Shown: positions 53,266 to 63,415, counted from the stretch's first letter. The stretch: DNA of 64,000 nucleotides from Bacillota bacterium (GCA_023388495.1 JAEWGC010000006.1:62001-126000); one strand, 5' to 3'. Made by a program: numbers and translations. Notes: generated from the letters alone by a model not told the origin.

Positions 53266-56200
53266 TTGAAAAGACGTACATTTTTAAAAATGTTAGGAGG
53301 CATAGGAGCATTAAGTTTAACAGGCTTAACAATAGGATGTAATAAAAAGGAACCTGTAAGCACTGATGTTCCAAATGAATTCCCAAAGCTTTCTCAATTA
53401 CCAGGACAAAAACCGGAGGCTATGATTAATCTAGAAACAGGCGCTGTTGAAGTGGAGCCATCAATATTGATGAGACACAGTGCATGTTTAGGATGTTATA
53501 GTTCCTGTGGAAACCGTGTAAAAATTGATAAAGATACTGGAAAGATATTGAGGGTATATGGAAATCCATATAATCCTAACAATGCGGAACCACATCTTTC
53601 ATTTGAAGAACCTTTAACAGAGTCTTATTTGGCTTTTAGTGGCTATAAAGATAAAGGTAGCGTACATCGTGGAGCATTATGCGCTAGAGGTAATGCTACA
53701 TTAGAATCTCATTATGATCCTATGAGGATATTAGTTCCATTAAAAAGAACAGGATCTAGGGGAGAGGGCAAGTGGAAACCAATTACTTGGGATGAAGCAG
53801 TTGAGGAAACTGTAGAAGGTGGAGAGTTATTTAAAGACATTGGTGAAGATGTTAGAGTAGATGGATTTAGAAAAGTAAGAGACTTGGAAACACCTATAGA
53901 TGCAAAGGCACCAGAGTTTGGTCCGAAAGCAAATCAACTTGTTTTCTTTGGAGGACGTGGAGATGGTAGGACATCCTTTGCAAGTAGATTTACAAATTCA
54001 TTTGGAACTGTAAATAACTTTGGGCATGGCTATTCCTGAGGTGGTTCAAAAACACCTGCGGCGCAGGTAATAGCAAGTGGACAAAACTTGAGACCAGATA
54101 TAAATAATGCAGAATATATATTATATGCTGGCGCATTCCCAGGACATAGTGGTAAGCCTATGCAGACTATAGCTCGTCAAATAAAGTTTGGAGTAAAGGA
54201 AGGAAATCTTAAATATTCAGTAGTAGACCCTATTCTTGCGGGAGGAGCTGTTACGCCTTTATACGAAAATAGTGAATGGGTTCCAATAAAGCCAACAACA
54301 GATAATGCATTTGGTATGGCATTAATTAGATGGATTATTGAGAATGACAAATATAATAAGGAGTTCTTAAATTCACCTAACTATGAAGCCGGTGTTTCCA
54401 AAGGATTTAACAGTTGGACAAATGCTACTCATTTAGTAATAGAAGATTCAAAGCATCCAAATTATAAAAAAATGCTAAGAGCTGAAGATTTAGGACTAGA
54501 AGTTGGAGAAGAAGAAAAAGACGTGTTTATTGTAATTGATGATGCTACAAAAGAGTATGCTAGATTCGATAAGACAACTACAGCAGATTTATTCTATGAA
54601 GGAAAAGTGAAAGGTCCTAACGGAAAAGAAATACAAGTAAGAACATCTTTCGTTATTTTAAAAGAAAGTGCTTTCAAACATGAAATAGATGAATACTCAA
54701 AAGCTTGTGGTATTCCAAAGGAAAAAATAGAAGAAATAGCAAATGAGTTTACTTCTCACGGAACTAAAGTATCAGCAGACGGAATGGGTAGTACAGCTAC
54801 TGCAAATGGCTCAAATATAACAATGATTCATTATATTTTAATGGCTATGGTAGGTAGTATAAATAAAAAAGGTGGAGCAATTACTAGAAGAAATTCATAT
54901 AAATCTGTTGCCCCTGGACCGAGATATAAATTAAACGTTATACCAGATGGACCAAAAGCATCAGGTATGAGAATTAGCCGTACTGGAGTTAAATATGAAG
55001 ATACAACTGAATATAAAGAGAAGGTTGCTAAAGGGAAAAATCCATATCCTTCAAAGATGCCATGGCATCCAGTAGGAAGTGGATCAGATAACCAAGGATT
55101 ATTTTCCATTATAAATAAATATCCTTACCAAGCTAAGATAGTATTGAATTGGATGGCAAATCCTTTATTAGCAGTACCAGCTGCAGCTAGAAAAGAAGTA
55201 ATTGAAGCACTAAAGAGTGTTGATAATGTACCACTATTTATTTCTTGTGATGCATACATGGGTGAAATGACTGCATTAGCAGATTATATTATACCGGATA
55301 CAACTCCTTATGAGAGTTGGGGATTAGCTAATATTGAAGGAAACTTCTCAGGTAAAGGAGTTACTGTAAGATGGCCAATAGTAGAACCAGCAACTCCAAA
55401 ATTAGATGATGGTAGACATATATCCTTTGAAACATATGTAATTGATGTTGCTAAGAAAATTGGATTACCAGGATTTGGAGATAAGGCCATATTAGATGCC
55501 AATGATAATTTACTACCATTAAATAGTAGAGAAGATTTCTTTATCCGTGGTATTGCAAATATAGCATATGATGAAGAACCAGTGGCAGATATTTCACAAG
55601 AAGAAATAGAGATGCAAGATTTAGAAAATGCAGCTAAGGATTGGATAGATGTAGTGGCAAAAGAAGAATGGCCTAAGGTGTTGAATGTAATGGCAAGAGG
55701 TGGTCGTTTTGAAGACCATGGAGCAGGATTTGATGGTGACAACCATAAGTATGCTTATAAGGGATCTGTTGATTTATATATTGAGAAATTTGCAACTAGC
55801 AGAAACTCATTAACTGGTGAATATTATAGTGGAGTAGCTGCATGGAGTCCAGAATCATTCTCTGATGGTAGTTTAGTAAATGATATATTCCCTGAAACAG
55901 AATGGCCGTTCAAGGCTGCAAACTACAAACCTAAATTTAGAAGTATAAGTATGCTTGTTAATAGTTCTAGTCTTAGAGACTTAAGTAAACATAATTATGT
56001 TGAATTAAATACTGAAGATGCTAAAGCATTAGGAATATCTACTATGGATAAAGTAAAGGTAATTCCTGCCACAGGTGGAGAATTTATAGGACATGCTCTA
56101 GTAAGATCTGGTATAGCCAAGGGAACTATAGGAATAGCATTTGGATATGGCCATTGGGAATATGGTGCTAAGGGATATAGTGTTGAAGGAAAGGCTCAAG

Positions 56201-56340
56201 ATGGCAATGAGTCCATAGGTACAGGGGTACATTTAATGAATCTAATAGATCCAAAGGTAAATGGTATATTTGGTATTTCTGAGTCTTCAACTGGAGGACC
56301 AGGTAGAAATGGTGGAGCTTATAAGGTAGAGAAAGCATAG
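53266..56340 (+). CDS. Tat-exported selenocysteine molybdopterin reductase, tetrathionate-reductase-like
   Basis: 1024 aa read through TGA 54037-54039 as Sec258 (FGHGYS-Sec-GGSKTP), the position of the Cys/Ser/Sec molybdenum ligand in this superfamily. The N-terminus has the twin-Arg motif RRTFLK and a lipobox LTIGC, so the protein should be exported folded by Tat and lipid-anchored outside. [4Fe-4S] ligands are CLGCYSSCGN and GALCARGN. Length matches TtrA (about 1020 aa) more than arsenate reductase ArrA (about 850). The electron acceptor is not known; tetrathionate, arsenate, selenate or another oxyanion are possible. TTG start after GAGGTG. Confidence 0.88.
54054..54068 (+). promoter_or_regulatory. 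Probable SECIS hairpin of the reductase gene
   Basis: ACCTGC (54054-54059) pairs with GCAGGT (54063-54068) around GGC, 14 nt after the TGA. Distance and G-rich loop fit a bacterial SECIS and the stem is G/C-rich in an AT-rich gene. Confidence 0.65.
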
Positions 56341-56354
56341 ATAGGAGTGAAGAG

Positions 56355-57017
56355 ATGATACAAGAATCTATTTTTATAGCAAAAAAACGATTGGAGCTAT
56401 ATGAATTTCTATCATTTTCTTTTTTAAATACTCCTTCAGAAGAGTTATTAACCTTAATAAAGGAGAGATCTCTTCAATTTGAGGAATTCATGGAGGAAAA
56501 AATAAATTTTATTAAGGATAAGGACTTAGATCACTTTACACAAGAATATTATGATAGATTCTTTGTACCTACTTCAAAATTATTTGTTCCACCTCATGAA
56601 TCCGCAATTAGGAACAAAAAAATGAAGAATGGTAAAATATCCTATGGTAAATTAGATAGTCAAGAAACTTTTCATGTAAAGGCATGTTATGAGATAGTAG
56701 ATTTTAAGGTTGATGAGCTCAATGCCTTCAAGCCCCTTAAAGATAACCACTATCCTGACCATATTGCATTTGAATTAGCTTTCTTAGCCCATTTAGTTAA
56801 TCATGAGGTTTCGGCTTTGGAATACGGATTGAGTGGAAAAGCTGATAAATGGAGAAATTTACAAAAAGATTTTATAAGAGAACACCTATCCAAATGGATT
56901 GGAGATTATGCTCTTTTAACTAAAGAAAAGGGAGAAGGGCTTTACTCTTACTTAATTAATATTTCTGCTAGATGGATAGAGTTAGATTTGGAATATTTGA
57001 TGGAAGAAAATCAATAA
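56355..57017 (+). CDS. TorD/DmsD-like redox enzyme maturation chaperone
   Basis: 220 aa, all-helical, cytoplasmic. The key motif HYPDHIAFELAFLAHL near residue 134 (usually PDHL..EL.FM) and RFFVPTSKLFVPPHESA near 68 place it in the TorD family. It would bind the Tat signal peptide of the upstream reductase and hold it until the molybdenum cofactor is inserted. It lies 14 bp after the reductase gene. Confidence 0.85.
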   Translation: MIQESIFIAKKRLELYEFLSFSFLNTPSEELLTLIKERSLQFEEFMEEKINFIKDKDLDHFTQEYYDRFFVPTSKLFVPPHESAIRNKKMKNGKISYGKLDSQETFHVKACYEIVDFKVDELNAFKPLKDNHYPDHIAFELAFLAHLVNHEVSALEYGLSGKADKWRNLQKDFIREHLSKWIGDYALLTKEKGEGLYSYLINISARWIELDLEYLMEENQ

Positions 57018-57037
57018 ATTTAAAGAGGTGATTAAGG

Positions 57038-57631
57038 ATGAAAAGATACGGAATGGTTATAGATTTAGAGAGTTGTGTCGGATGTCATGCTTGCACTGTT
57101 AGTTGTAAAATGGAAAACAACGTTCCAGAGGGATGCTTCAATACTTGGGTTGAAGAGTGGGACTCAGGAGAATATCCTGAAGTAGCAAGAGTAAAGCTTC
57201 CAAAGCTATGCAATCATTGTGTAGATGCACCTTGTGTTAAAGCGTGTCCTGTAAATGCAACTTTTGCAGTTGAAGGAGGCATAGTAGTTGTAGATGAGGA
57301 AAAGTGCATTGGATGTGGAGCTTGTGTAGCAGCATGTCCTTATGATGCGAGGTATATGAATAACGATACTAAGAAAGTTGGTAAATGTACTTTCTGTATA
57401 CAAAGAGCAGAAGCAGGATTGTTACCTGCCTGTGTAAGTACTTGCATATCTCATGCTAGATTTTTTGGAGACTTAAATGATCCAGAATCTGAGGTTAGCA
57501 AAATGATTGCAGAGAATAAGACTAAGGGATTAAAAGAAGAGTTGAAATTAGACCTTAGTGTTACTTATATAGGCTTAGATAAGGCCTTAAAAGATGGGGA
57601 GCCAGAAGAACGCTATAGAGGTGGGAAATAG
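57038..57631 (+). CDS. TtrB/DmsB-type electron transfer subunit with four [4Fe-4S]
   Basis: 197 aa. Four cysteine groups are visible: CVGCHACTVSCKMEN (13-27), CNHCVDAPCVKACP (about 60), CIGCGACVAACPYDARY (about 93) and CTFCIQRAEAGLLPACVSTC (about 120). It has no signal peptide, so it probably crosses the membrane bound to the Tat-exported catalytic subunit, as TtrB/DmsB partners do. Its usual membrane quinol-oxidising partner (NrfD/TtrC/DmsC) is absent from this operon. Confidence 0.93.
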   Translation: MKRYGMVIDLESCVGCHACTVSCKMENNVPEGCFNTWVEEWDSGEYPEVARVKLPKLCNHCVDAPCVKACPVNATFAVEGGIVVVDEEKCIGCGACVAACPYDARYMNNDTKKVGKCTFCIQRAEAGLLPACVSTCISHARFFGDLNDPESEVSKMIAENKTKGLKEELKLDLSVTYIGLDKALKDGEPEERYRGGK

Positions 57632-57674
57632 ATTAGATTCTAATGTATATTCCATAGAGAAAGGAGAGATATAG

Positions 57675-57857
57675 ATGTTTGGTAAAATAGGTGCTCCAGA
57701 ATTAATTCTAATACTGGGTATTGCATTGGTTGTCTTTGGTCCAGGAAAACTTCCTGAAATAGGAAAAGCATTCGGTAAGGCCATAGGAGAATTTAAAAAC
57801 CATGCAAATAAAATATCTGAAGATGTAAAAGTAGATTTAGAAGATAAAAAAGCATAG
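57675..57857 (+). CDS. tatA: Twin-arginine translocase protein TatA
   Basis: 60 aa: one N-terminal helix (APELILILGIALVVFGPGKL) with the FGP hinge, then an amphipathic helix (PEIGKAFGKAIGEFKNH) and an acidic tail. It is the pore-forming Tat component. TatC is not in the window. Placing tatA in the reductase operon suggests that export demand rises when the reductase is induced. AAAGGAG upstream. Confidence 0.92.
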   Translation: MFGKIGAPELILILGIALVVFGPGKLPEIGKAFGKAIGEFKNHANKISEDVKVDLEDKKA

Positions 57858-57861
57858 AAAT

Positions 57862-57900
57862 ACAAGAACAAGGTACTATAAATTAGTACCTTGTTCTTGT
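57862..57900 (+). terminator. Terminator of the reductase operon
   Basis: ACAAGAACAAGGTACT (57862-57877) pairs with AGTACCTTGTTCTTGT (57885-57900) across 7 nt. It separates the sigma-54 operon from the regulatory operon. Confidence 0.9.
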
Positions 57901-57960
57901 AACTTATGGGAGTGTTTTGTTTTATATATAGGACTGGTTTATTAACCATGAATTAGTTTA

Positions 57961-57989
57961 TTGACAAAGTTAAAAACATGCCATACTAT
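57961..57989 (+). promoter_or_regulatory. Sigma-A promoter of the sensory operon
   Basis: TTGACA (57961-57966), 17 bp, TACTAT (57984-57989). The sensor and activator genes therefore have their own housekeeping-type promoter. Confidence 0.75.
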
Positions 57990-58053
57990 CATAGATAAAG
58001 ATACTTTTTCAAATTATAATTCAATTATACAAGACTAATATGGAGAGATAAAA

Positions 58054-59190
58054 ATGTTTAAATTCGAGAAAATAATAGAAACTGCTACTTCTAGGATGGA
58101 GCCAATATCTATAAATCATCAAAGATGTTCAAGGGTACGTTCGCCTCTAAGTAAATGTAGTAAGTGCATAGAACACTGTCCTAAAGAAGGAATAAGCATC
58201 AAAAACTCAAAAGTTGAATTGAATGATAATTGCATTCAATGTGGTCTTTGTGCAGCCGTATGTCCTACAGGGGCAATATCTATCCAAGAGCCAACAGAGT
58301 TAAATTTATATAATTATATAGAAGAAGCAGGAAAAACAAGTAATATAGTAGTTTTAACTTGCAGGCATAATGATGTTTCAAATAACTATTTTAAAGTACC
58401 ATGTCTAGGAAGCCTAACATTAGAGTTTTTATTAGGAATAGATAATTTGCCCTTTGAAATTCACGTTGTTTTTTCTGAGGAAAAATGTGAAGGATGTATA
58501 GTGAATGGTATTAGCTCTTATCTAGGGAATATAAAAAAGATTGAAAAAATAGAGAAGGATCTAGGATTATTAGGAGGGGCAATAAGAAATACTGAAAAGG
58601 CACCAAAGATAAAGATTAAAAAGGCATCTGATGAAGAAATAGATGAGGAGAGAAGAGAATTTTTATTTTCTATTTTTAAATCAGTTAAGAAGCTTCCAAA
58701 TGCTGCAATTAAATATGTATTAGGGGAAAATGAGGAGGATAAAAACTCAAAGGCAATTGTTGCAAATCCAACAGTTAGAAAATATCCAATATTAAGGAAG
58801 GTTTTTAGTAATATAAAAGAGGAAGAACTGGCAGATATTGAAATAATAGATTATCTACTACCTTCACTAGTAGGAGCATGTAATTTTTGTAGAGCTTGTA
58901 CGTTGCTTTGTCCAATGGGAGCATTAAAGTATGTAGAAGAAGAGGACAAGCTGAGTTTATTTTTACTAAAAGATGCTTGTAGTGGTTGTGGATTATGTGT
59001 TGAAGTTTGCTACCATAAGGCATTAGAATTAAAATCTAAAAGAATAAAGGATTTTTCACTGATAGAGCCGAGTATACTAGCTGCTGGAACTAAGCAAAAA
59101 TGTAGTATATGTAAACAAACTATCACATCTAGTAAGACTATAGAAGTATGTTCCACATGTTTGAAATTAGGCAGAAGTAATAGGAGGTAA
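58054..59190 (+). CDS. Multi-cluster Fe-S protein of the sensory operon
   Basis: 378 aa, no signal peptide. Four cluster-like groups: CSKCIEHCPKEG and CIQCGLCAAVCPTGA in the N-terminal 75 residues; CNFCRACTLLCPMGA and CSGCGLCVEVCYHKA near 275-320; and a CSICKQT...CSTC pair at the end. The middle (VVLTCRHND...VPCLGSLTLEFLLG...SEEKCEGC) resembles the cysteine-based domain of MvhD/FlpD-type or HdrA-linked proteins. It could carry electrons to the reductase or act as redox sensor for the kinase. No close named homologue is recalled. Confidence 0.8.
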   Translation: MFKFEKIIETATSRMEPISINHQRCSRVRSPLSKCSKCIEHCPKEGISIKNSKVELNDNCIQCGLCAAVCPTGAISIQEPTELNLYNYIEEAGKTSNIVVLTCRHNDVSNNYFKVPCLGSLTLEFLLGIDNLPFEIHVVFSEEKCEGCIVNGISSYLGNIKKIEKIEKDLGLLGGAIRNTEKAPKIKIKKASDEEIDEERREFLFSIFKSVKKLPNAAIKYVLGENEEDKNSKAIVANPTVRKYPILRKVFSNIKEEELADIEIIDYLLPSLVGACNFCRACTLLCPMGALKYVEEEDKLSLFLLKDACSGCGLCVEVCYHKALELKSKRIKDFSLIEPSILAAGTKQKCSICKQTITSSKTIEVCSTCLKLGRSNRR

Positions 59191-59192
59191 GT

Positions 59193-60203
59193 ATGAAAAA
59201 AAAGACAATTGTTTTTCTCATAATAATGTTGTTGTCAGGATCTATGCTTTATATTGAAAAAAATTTTACTAGATATGTTAATAAAAATACAAATACTAAG
59301 TATAAAATTGGTGTAATTTCAGCCACAGATGGTAGACTAGAGAAAGTCAACGCAATGATAGAGGGTTTATACAGTTATGGATATAATGAAGAGGATTTAG
59401 AAATTATTATAAATAATGCTGATGGAGACAAGGAGAAACTAGATTCCTTAGCTCAAGATTTGGTGAAAAAGGATGTAGATGTTATTATAACTACTGGAAC
59501 TTTTGAAACATCTGCTGCAAAAAAGTATGCAGATGATAAAAATATTCCTATAGTATTTATAGGGGTAAGCTGTACTGTAGAATTAGGTTATATAGATGAT
59601 ATTATTTCTCCTGGTTGCAATATAACTGGTGTTGATAGCCACTATGTTCGGTTATCTGGGAAAAGACTAGAATTTTTAAAAAGAATAGTTCCCGACATTG
59701 AAGATGTATTAATATTATATAATCCTCAAACTACACCATTTGGACCAAGTTCAAAGTTTTTATATGAAGCAGCTGACAAGCTTCAAATAGAATTAGAATT
59801 GATCCCAGTAACAAATAAAGATGAAATTATTGAAGCTATATCTAAAAATCATGATAAATTTGATGGAATAATGTTAATGTGTAGTTTATTATTTGAGTCA
59901 ACAATTCAAGATATAGTAGATGCATCATTTGAATATAAGATTCCTGTTATGGGCGTTAATGATAGTCAAGTTGAAAAAGGTATGTTAGCTTTTTATGGAA
60001 GTACTAACTACAATGAAGGCTTTCAATCAGCTAGACTAGTAGCCAATGTTCTTGAGGGTCAGGATCCCAAAATTATTCCAATAGAATCGCCAGAAAATTT
60101 AGAACTTCATATAAATGTAGATACTGCTAAGGCCTTAGGCATAGAAATTGATTATTCTAAGATGACTTTTGTAGATAAGTTTATAAAAAAAACTGAAAGG
60201 TAG
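59193..60203 (+). CDS. Exported ABC-type substrate-binding protein (PF04392-like)
   Basis: 336 aa with an N-terminal hydrophobic anchor (about 4-20) but no lipobox Cys, then a type-1 periplasmic-binding fold (YKIGVISATDGRLEKVNAMI, DVDVIITTGTFETSAAKKYA, SAPLILYNP-like VLILYNPQTTPFGPSSKF). The family usually serves ABC importers of amino acids, but here the next genes are a sensor kinase and regulator with no transporter. It is best read as the ligand-binding part of a three-component signalling system. Confidence 0.8.
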   Translation: MKKKTIVFLIIMLLSGSMLYIEKNFTRYVNKNTNTKYKIGVISATDGRLEKVNAMIEGLYSYGYNEEDLEIIINNADGDKEKLDSLAQDLVKKDVDVIITTGTFETSAAKKYADDKNIPIVFIGVSCTVELGYIDDIISPGCNITGVDSHYVRLSGKRLEFLKRIVPDIEDVLILYNPQTTPFGPSSKFLYEAADKLQIELELIPVTNKDEIIEAISKNHDKFDGIMLMCSLLFESTIQDIVDASFEYKIPVMGVNDSQVEKGMLAFYGSTNYNEGFQSARLVANVLEGQDPKIIPIESPENLELHINVDTAKALGIEIDYSKMTFVDKFIKKTER

Positions 60204-60209
60204 AATAAT

Positions 60210-62078
60210 ATGGGAATAAATATCAAAAAACAATTTTTGGTCAGCATAAAATCTAAATTAATTCTTATGATGATTGGTGTAGCTATTATCCCACTAGTGT
60301 TTTTGGTTTTAATTAATATTAGAACATTAAAAAATGAAGTTGAAAAATCTATACATAAAGAACATGAATTAACAGCATCAAAAATATCTCAAACCGTTGT
60401 TGAAATGGTAAAGACAACTCAGGAATCCTTGGAAACTATAGCTATAACCAATCCAGAATTATTTTATTGGGGCAATAAATATAATAGAGAAGATATAATA
60501 TATAGAATGCTAAAAAAATATCATCATTTAGAAGAAATATCTATGGTTTCTCCTAATGGTATGGAGTTAGTAAAGATATCAAAGAGATACGCCATATCCC
60601 CAAAAGAGCTAGAAAATATTTCATCTGATGAAAAGTTTAAAATTTTAAGGCGGGGAGACCTATATATTGGAAAACCAGAAATAGATTTAGATAATCAAAT
60701 TGTTTTTGAGCTGGGGATTCCAGTTGGTGGAAATAGTGAGTATTTAACTGGAGCTATTATTGCAAAAATAAGTTTGCGACAAGTAATGAAAAAGATAAAC
60801 GCTACAAAAACAAAAGAAGGAAGTTATATTATTTTAATAGATGATAGAGGTTCTTTAATTGGTCATTCAGACTATAGTCAGGTAACAAGAAGGCAGGATG
60901 TAACTAAAAGTAAAGGGGTAACAAGTTTACTTAAGATAAAAGCAGAAGAGAATAATGTTTTGAAATATGAAAAATTTGAGACTATGATTTATGAATCATA
61001 TTTAGGTGAAGAAGTCTTAGGTGTATATGGTTTAATTCCAATAGTAGATTGGGGCGTAGTTGTTGAACAACCACTAGATAATGCATATGCCACTATTAGG
61101 CTTATGATTACTAGGATTATAATAACTTTTTTATTGACCATGTTAACAATTGGCATCGTAGGATCCTTTTTAATATATCTCTTCATGAAGCCAATGAATG
61201 AATTGGCAAATGGGGTGAATGCTGTAAAAAGTGGGAATTTTGATTATAAAATACCGAAACAATACAATGATGAAATTGGAATGGTAATAGAAGCATTCAA
61301 TAATATGACAGAAGAAATTAAAAAAAGAAGAGAAGATGAAAGTTTGATAATGTTAGCAGAGAAAAGAGCAGCCATTGGAACTTTAGCAGCAGGAGTAGCC
61401 CATGAAATTAATAATCCTATGAATAATTTAGGATTTTATGCTACAGATTTGCTAGAACGATTAGAGACAGAAGATATAAAGGATTTATATGATAATAAGA
61501 TTATACAAAACTATTTAGAGATAATAAAAGGACAAATTGATAGGTGCTCTGCTATTACACAAAACCTATTGAGATTTTCAAGAGAGTCAAAGGTTGACAT
61601 TACACTAGTTAATGTTTTTAAGATAATTGAAGATATATTGAAATTGATTGAGCATAGGTTAAAAAAACAAAATATAGATATTGTAATTGATGTAGGTGTT
61701 GCAGAACCTATAATACTAGCAGATGAATCTCAAATGCAACAGATGTTATTAAATATAATAACCAATGCTGTAGATTCTATGGAAAACAAAGGAATTTTGA
61801 CAATAAATATTAATGAAATAGATAATGATGATTTTTTAATACTTAAGATAACAGATACAGGATATGGTATTAAAGAGAAGGACAAAGGGAGGATATTCGA
61901 TCCTTTCTATACAACAAAACCTATTGGAAAGGGAACGGGATTAGGATTATCAATTAGCCAGGCAATAATTGAAAGAATGAGAGGAGCCATTGAAATATAT
62001 AGTGAAGAAAATATAGGTACAGTGGTAGAGATAAAACTTCCCATATCAAGAGAGGTGGAGGAAAGTGGAAAGCTTTAG
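60210..62078 (+). CDS. Sensor histidine kinase with extracellular Cache-type domain
   Basis: 622 aa. Helices at about residues 14-33 and 292-322 enclose an extracellular domain of about 255 residues with Cache/PAS-like strands (IGKPEIDLDNQIVFELGIPV, GSYIILIDDRGSLIGHS). HAMP follows (330-380), then the phosphoacceptor AAGVAHEINNPMNNLGFYA with His398, and an ATPase domain with NIITNAVDSM, DTGYGI and GTGLGLSISQAI. This NtrB-like kinase type pairs with NtrC-type regulators, here the overlapping next gene. The ligand is probably the electron acceptor or its complex with the binding protein. Confidence 0.92.
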   Translation: MGINIKKQFLVSIKSKLILMMIGVAIIPLVFLVLINIRTLKNEVEKSIHKEHELTASKISQTVVEMVKTTQESLETIAITNPELFYWGNKYNREDIIYRMLKKYHHLEEISMVSPNGMELVKISKRYAISPKELENISSDEKFKILRRGDLYIGKPEIDLDNQIVFELGIPVGGNSEYLTGAIIAKISLRQVMKKINATKTKEGSYIILIDDRGSLIGHSDYSQVTRRQDVTKSKGVTSLLKIKAEENNVLKYEKFETMIYESYLGEEVLGVYGLIPIVDWGVVVEQPLDNAYATIRLMITRIIITFLLTMLTIGIVGSFLIYLFMKPMNELANGVNAVKSGNFDYKIPKQYNDEIGMVIEAFNNMTEEIKKRREDESLIMLAEKRAAIGTLAAGVAHEINNPMNNLGFYATDLLERLETEDIKDLYDNKIIQNYLEIIKGQIDRCSAITQNLLRFSRESKVDITLVNVFKIIEDILKLIEHRLKKQNIDIVIDVGVAEPIILADESQMQQMLLNIITNAVDSMENKGILTININEIDNDDFLILKITDTGYGIKEKDKGRIFDPFYTTKPIGKGTGLGLSISQAIIERMRGAIEIYSEENIGTVVEIKLPISREVEESGKL

Positions 62079-63393
62079 GTTATTAATAGTAGATGATGAA
62101 GAAAAATTTATTGAGGTACTAAAAGATAGGCTAACAAGAAAAGGTCTTCATGTGAAAGCTGTTACATCTGGAATTGAAGCAATTAAGTTAGTTGAAGAAG
62201 AAGAATTTGATGTAGCTTTATTTGACATAATGATGGACAAAATGGATGGACTAGAGCTTTTATATAAAGCAAAAAAGATACAGCCAGATATGGAAGTTAT
62301 TATGCTTACTGGATATGGGACTATGGAATCAGCTATAGAGGCCATGAGGAGTGGTGCATATGACTATTTATCAAAACCTGTGAATCCTATTGAGTTAGAA
62401 TTAGTTTTAAAGAGAGCTGCAGAAAAGAAGAGACTTCAAGGATATAATGAGAATCTGGTTGAAAATATTAAACTTATAAATGATAAAAAAGAGATTATAG
62501 GGGAGTCTCAAGTAATTTTAAACCTAAAATACATGATTGATAAGGTGGCTGATAGTCATTTACCTGTATTAATACTTGGAGAGAGTGGCACAGGTAAAGA
62601 TTTAGTAGCTAATGCACTACATTATAAGAGTTGTAGAGGTGATAAACCCTTTATTCCTATAAATGCTGGTGCAATTCCTGGTGAATTATTAGAAAGTGAG
62701 TTATTTGGTCATGTAAAGGGGGCTTTTACTGGGGCTCATACTAATAAAAAGGGATTGGTTGAAATAGCAAACCATGGAACCTTGTTTTTAGATGAAATTG
62801 GAGATATGGATCCATCCCTACAAGTAAAATTATTAAGATTTTTAGACACTGGTGAATTTAGGCCTGTAGGTAGTACATTGACTAAAAAGACTACAGTAAG
62901 AGTTGTAACGGCAACAAATAAGAATTTAGAAAAGGCAATCTGTAATGGAACTTTTAGAGAGGATTTATTTTATAGATTAAGCGTAGTTACAATTCCAGTA
63001 CCTCCTTTAAGGGAACGTGGAGATGATGTATTACTTCTTGCTAATTACTTTCTTAATAAAAATATAAATAATAATAAGGAATTAGCAGAAGAAACAAAAA
63101 TGTTTTTAATGGAGCATGATTTTCCAGGTAATGTACGAGAATTAGCAAATTTCATTGATAGAGGAGTGTTATTGTCTAAAGGAAATAAAATTTATCCTTG
63201 GGATTTGCTTCCTAGTTTAAATAACACTGAAAATCAATATAAAAAATATATTTCATTAGATGATGTTGAAAAAGAGCATATCATTGATATATTAAGGCTA
63301 ACTAACTGGGATAAGCCAGAGGCTGCAAAGATGTTAAAAATTGGACTAAGAACATTATACAGAAAAATAGAAAAATATAAAATAGAGCAATAA
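62065..63393 (+). CDS. NtrC-family response regulator, sigma-54 activator
   Basis: 442 aa. Receiver domain (1-120) with phospho-Asp54 in ALFDIMMDKMDG and the Lys in YLSKPVNP. AAA+ domain (about 145-370) with GESGTGKD and GAFTGA near residue 218. Fis-type helix-turn-helix at the end (DKPEAAKMLKIGLRTLYRKI). GTG start overlapping the kinase by 14 bp. As the nearest sigma-54 activator it should drive the promoters at 53206 and 63568, both of which carry TGTCA-N3-TGACA elements. Confidence 0.93.
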   Translation: MESFRLLIVDDEEKFIEVLKDRLTRKGLHVKAVTSGIEAIKLVEEEEFDVALFDIMMDKMDGLELLYKAKKIQPDMEVIMLTGYGTMESAIEAMRSGAYDYLSKPVNPIELELVLKRAAEKKRLQGYNENLVENIKLINDKKEIIGESQVILNLKYMIDKVADSHLPVLILGESGTGKDLVANALHYKSCRGDKPFIPINAGAIPGELLESELFGHVKGAFTGAHTNKKGLVEIANHGTLFLDEIGDMDPSLQVKLLRFLDTGEFRPVGSTLTKKTTVRVVTATNKNLEKAICNGTFREDLFYRLSVVTIPVPPLRERGDDVLLLANYFLNKNINNNKELAEETKMFLMEHDFPGNVRELANFIDRGVLLSKGNKIYPWDLLPSLNNTENQYKKYISLDDVEKEHIIDILRLTNWDKPEAAKMLKIGLRTLYRKIEKYKIEQ

Positions 63394-63415
63394 GAAATTA
63401 AGATTGATATATTGA

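Noticed and set aside
54037..54039. Treating the TGA codons at 24749, 47066 and 54037 as stops or nonsense mutations that split three genes
   Set aside because: In all three the frame continues without shift, the codon is at a known active-site position, and a hairpin follows within 20 nt. Selenocysteine explains all three.
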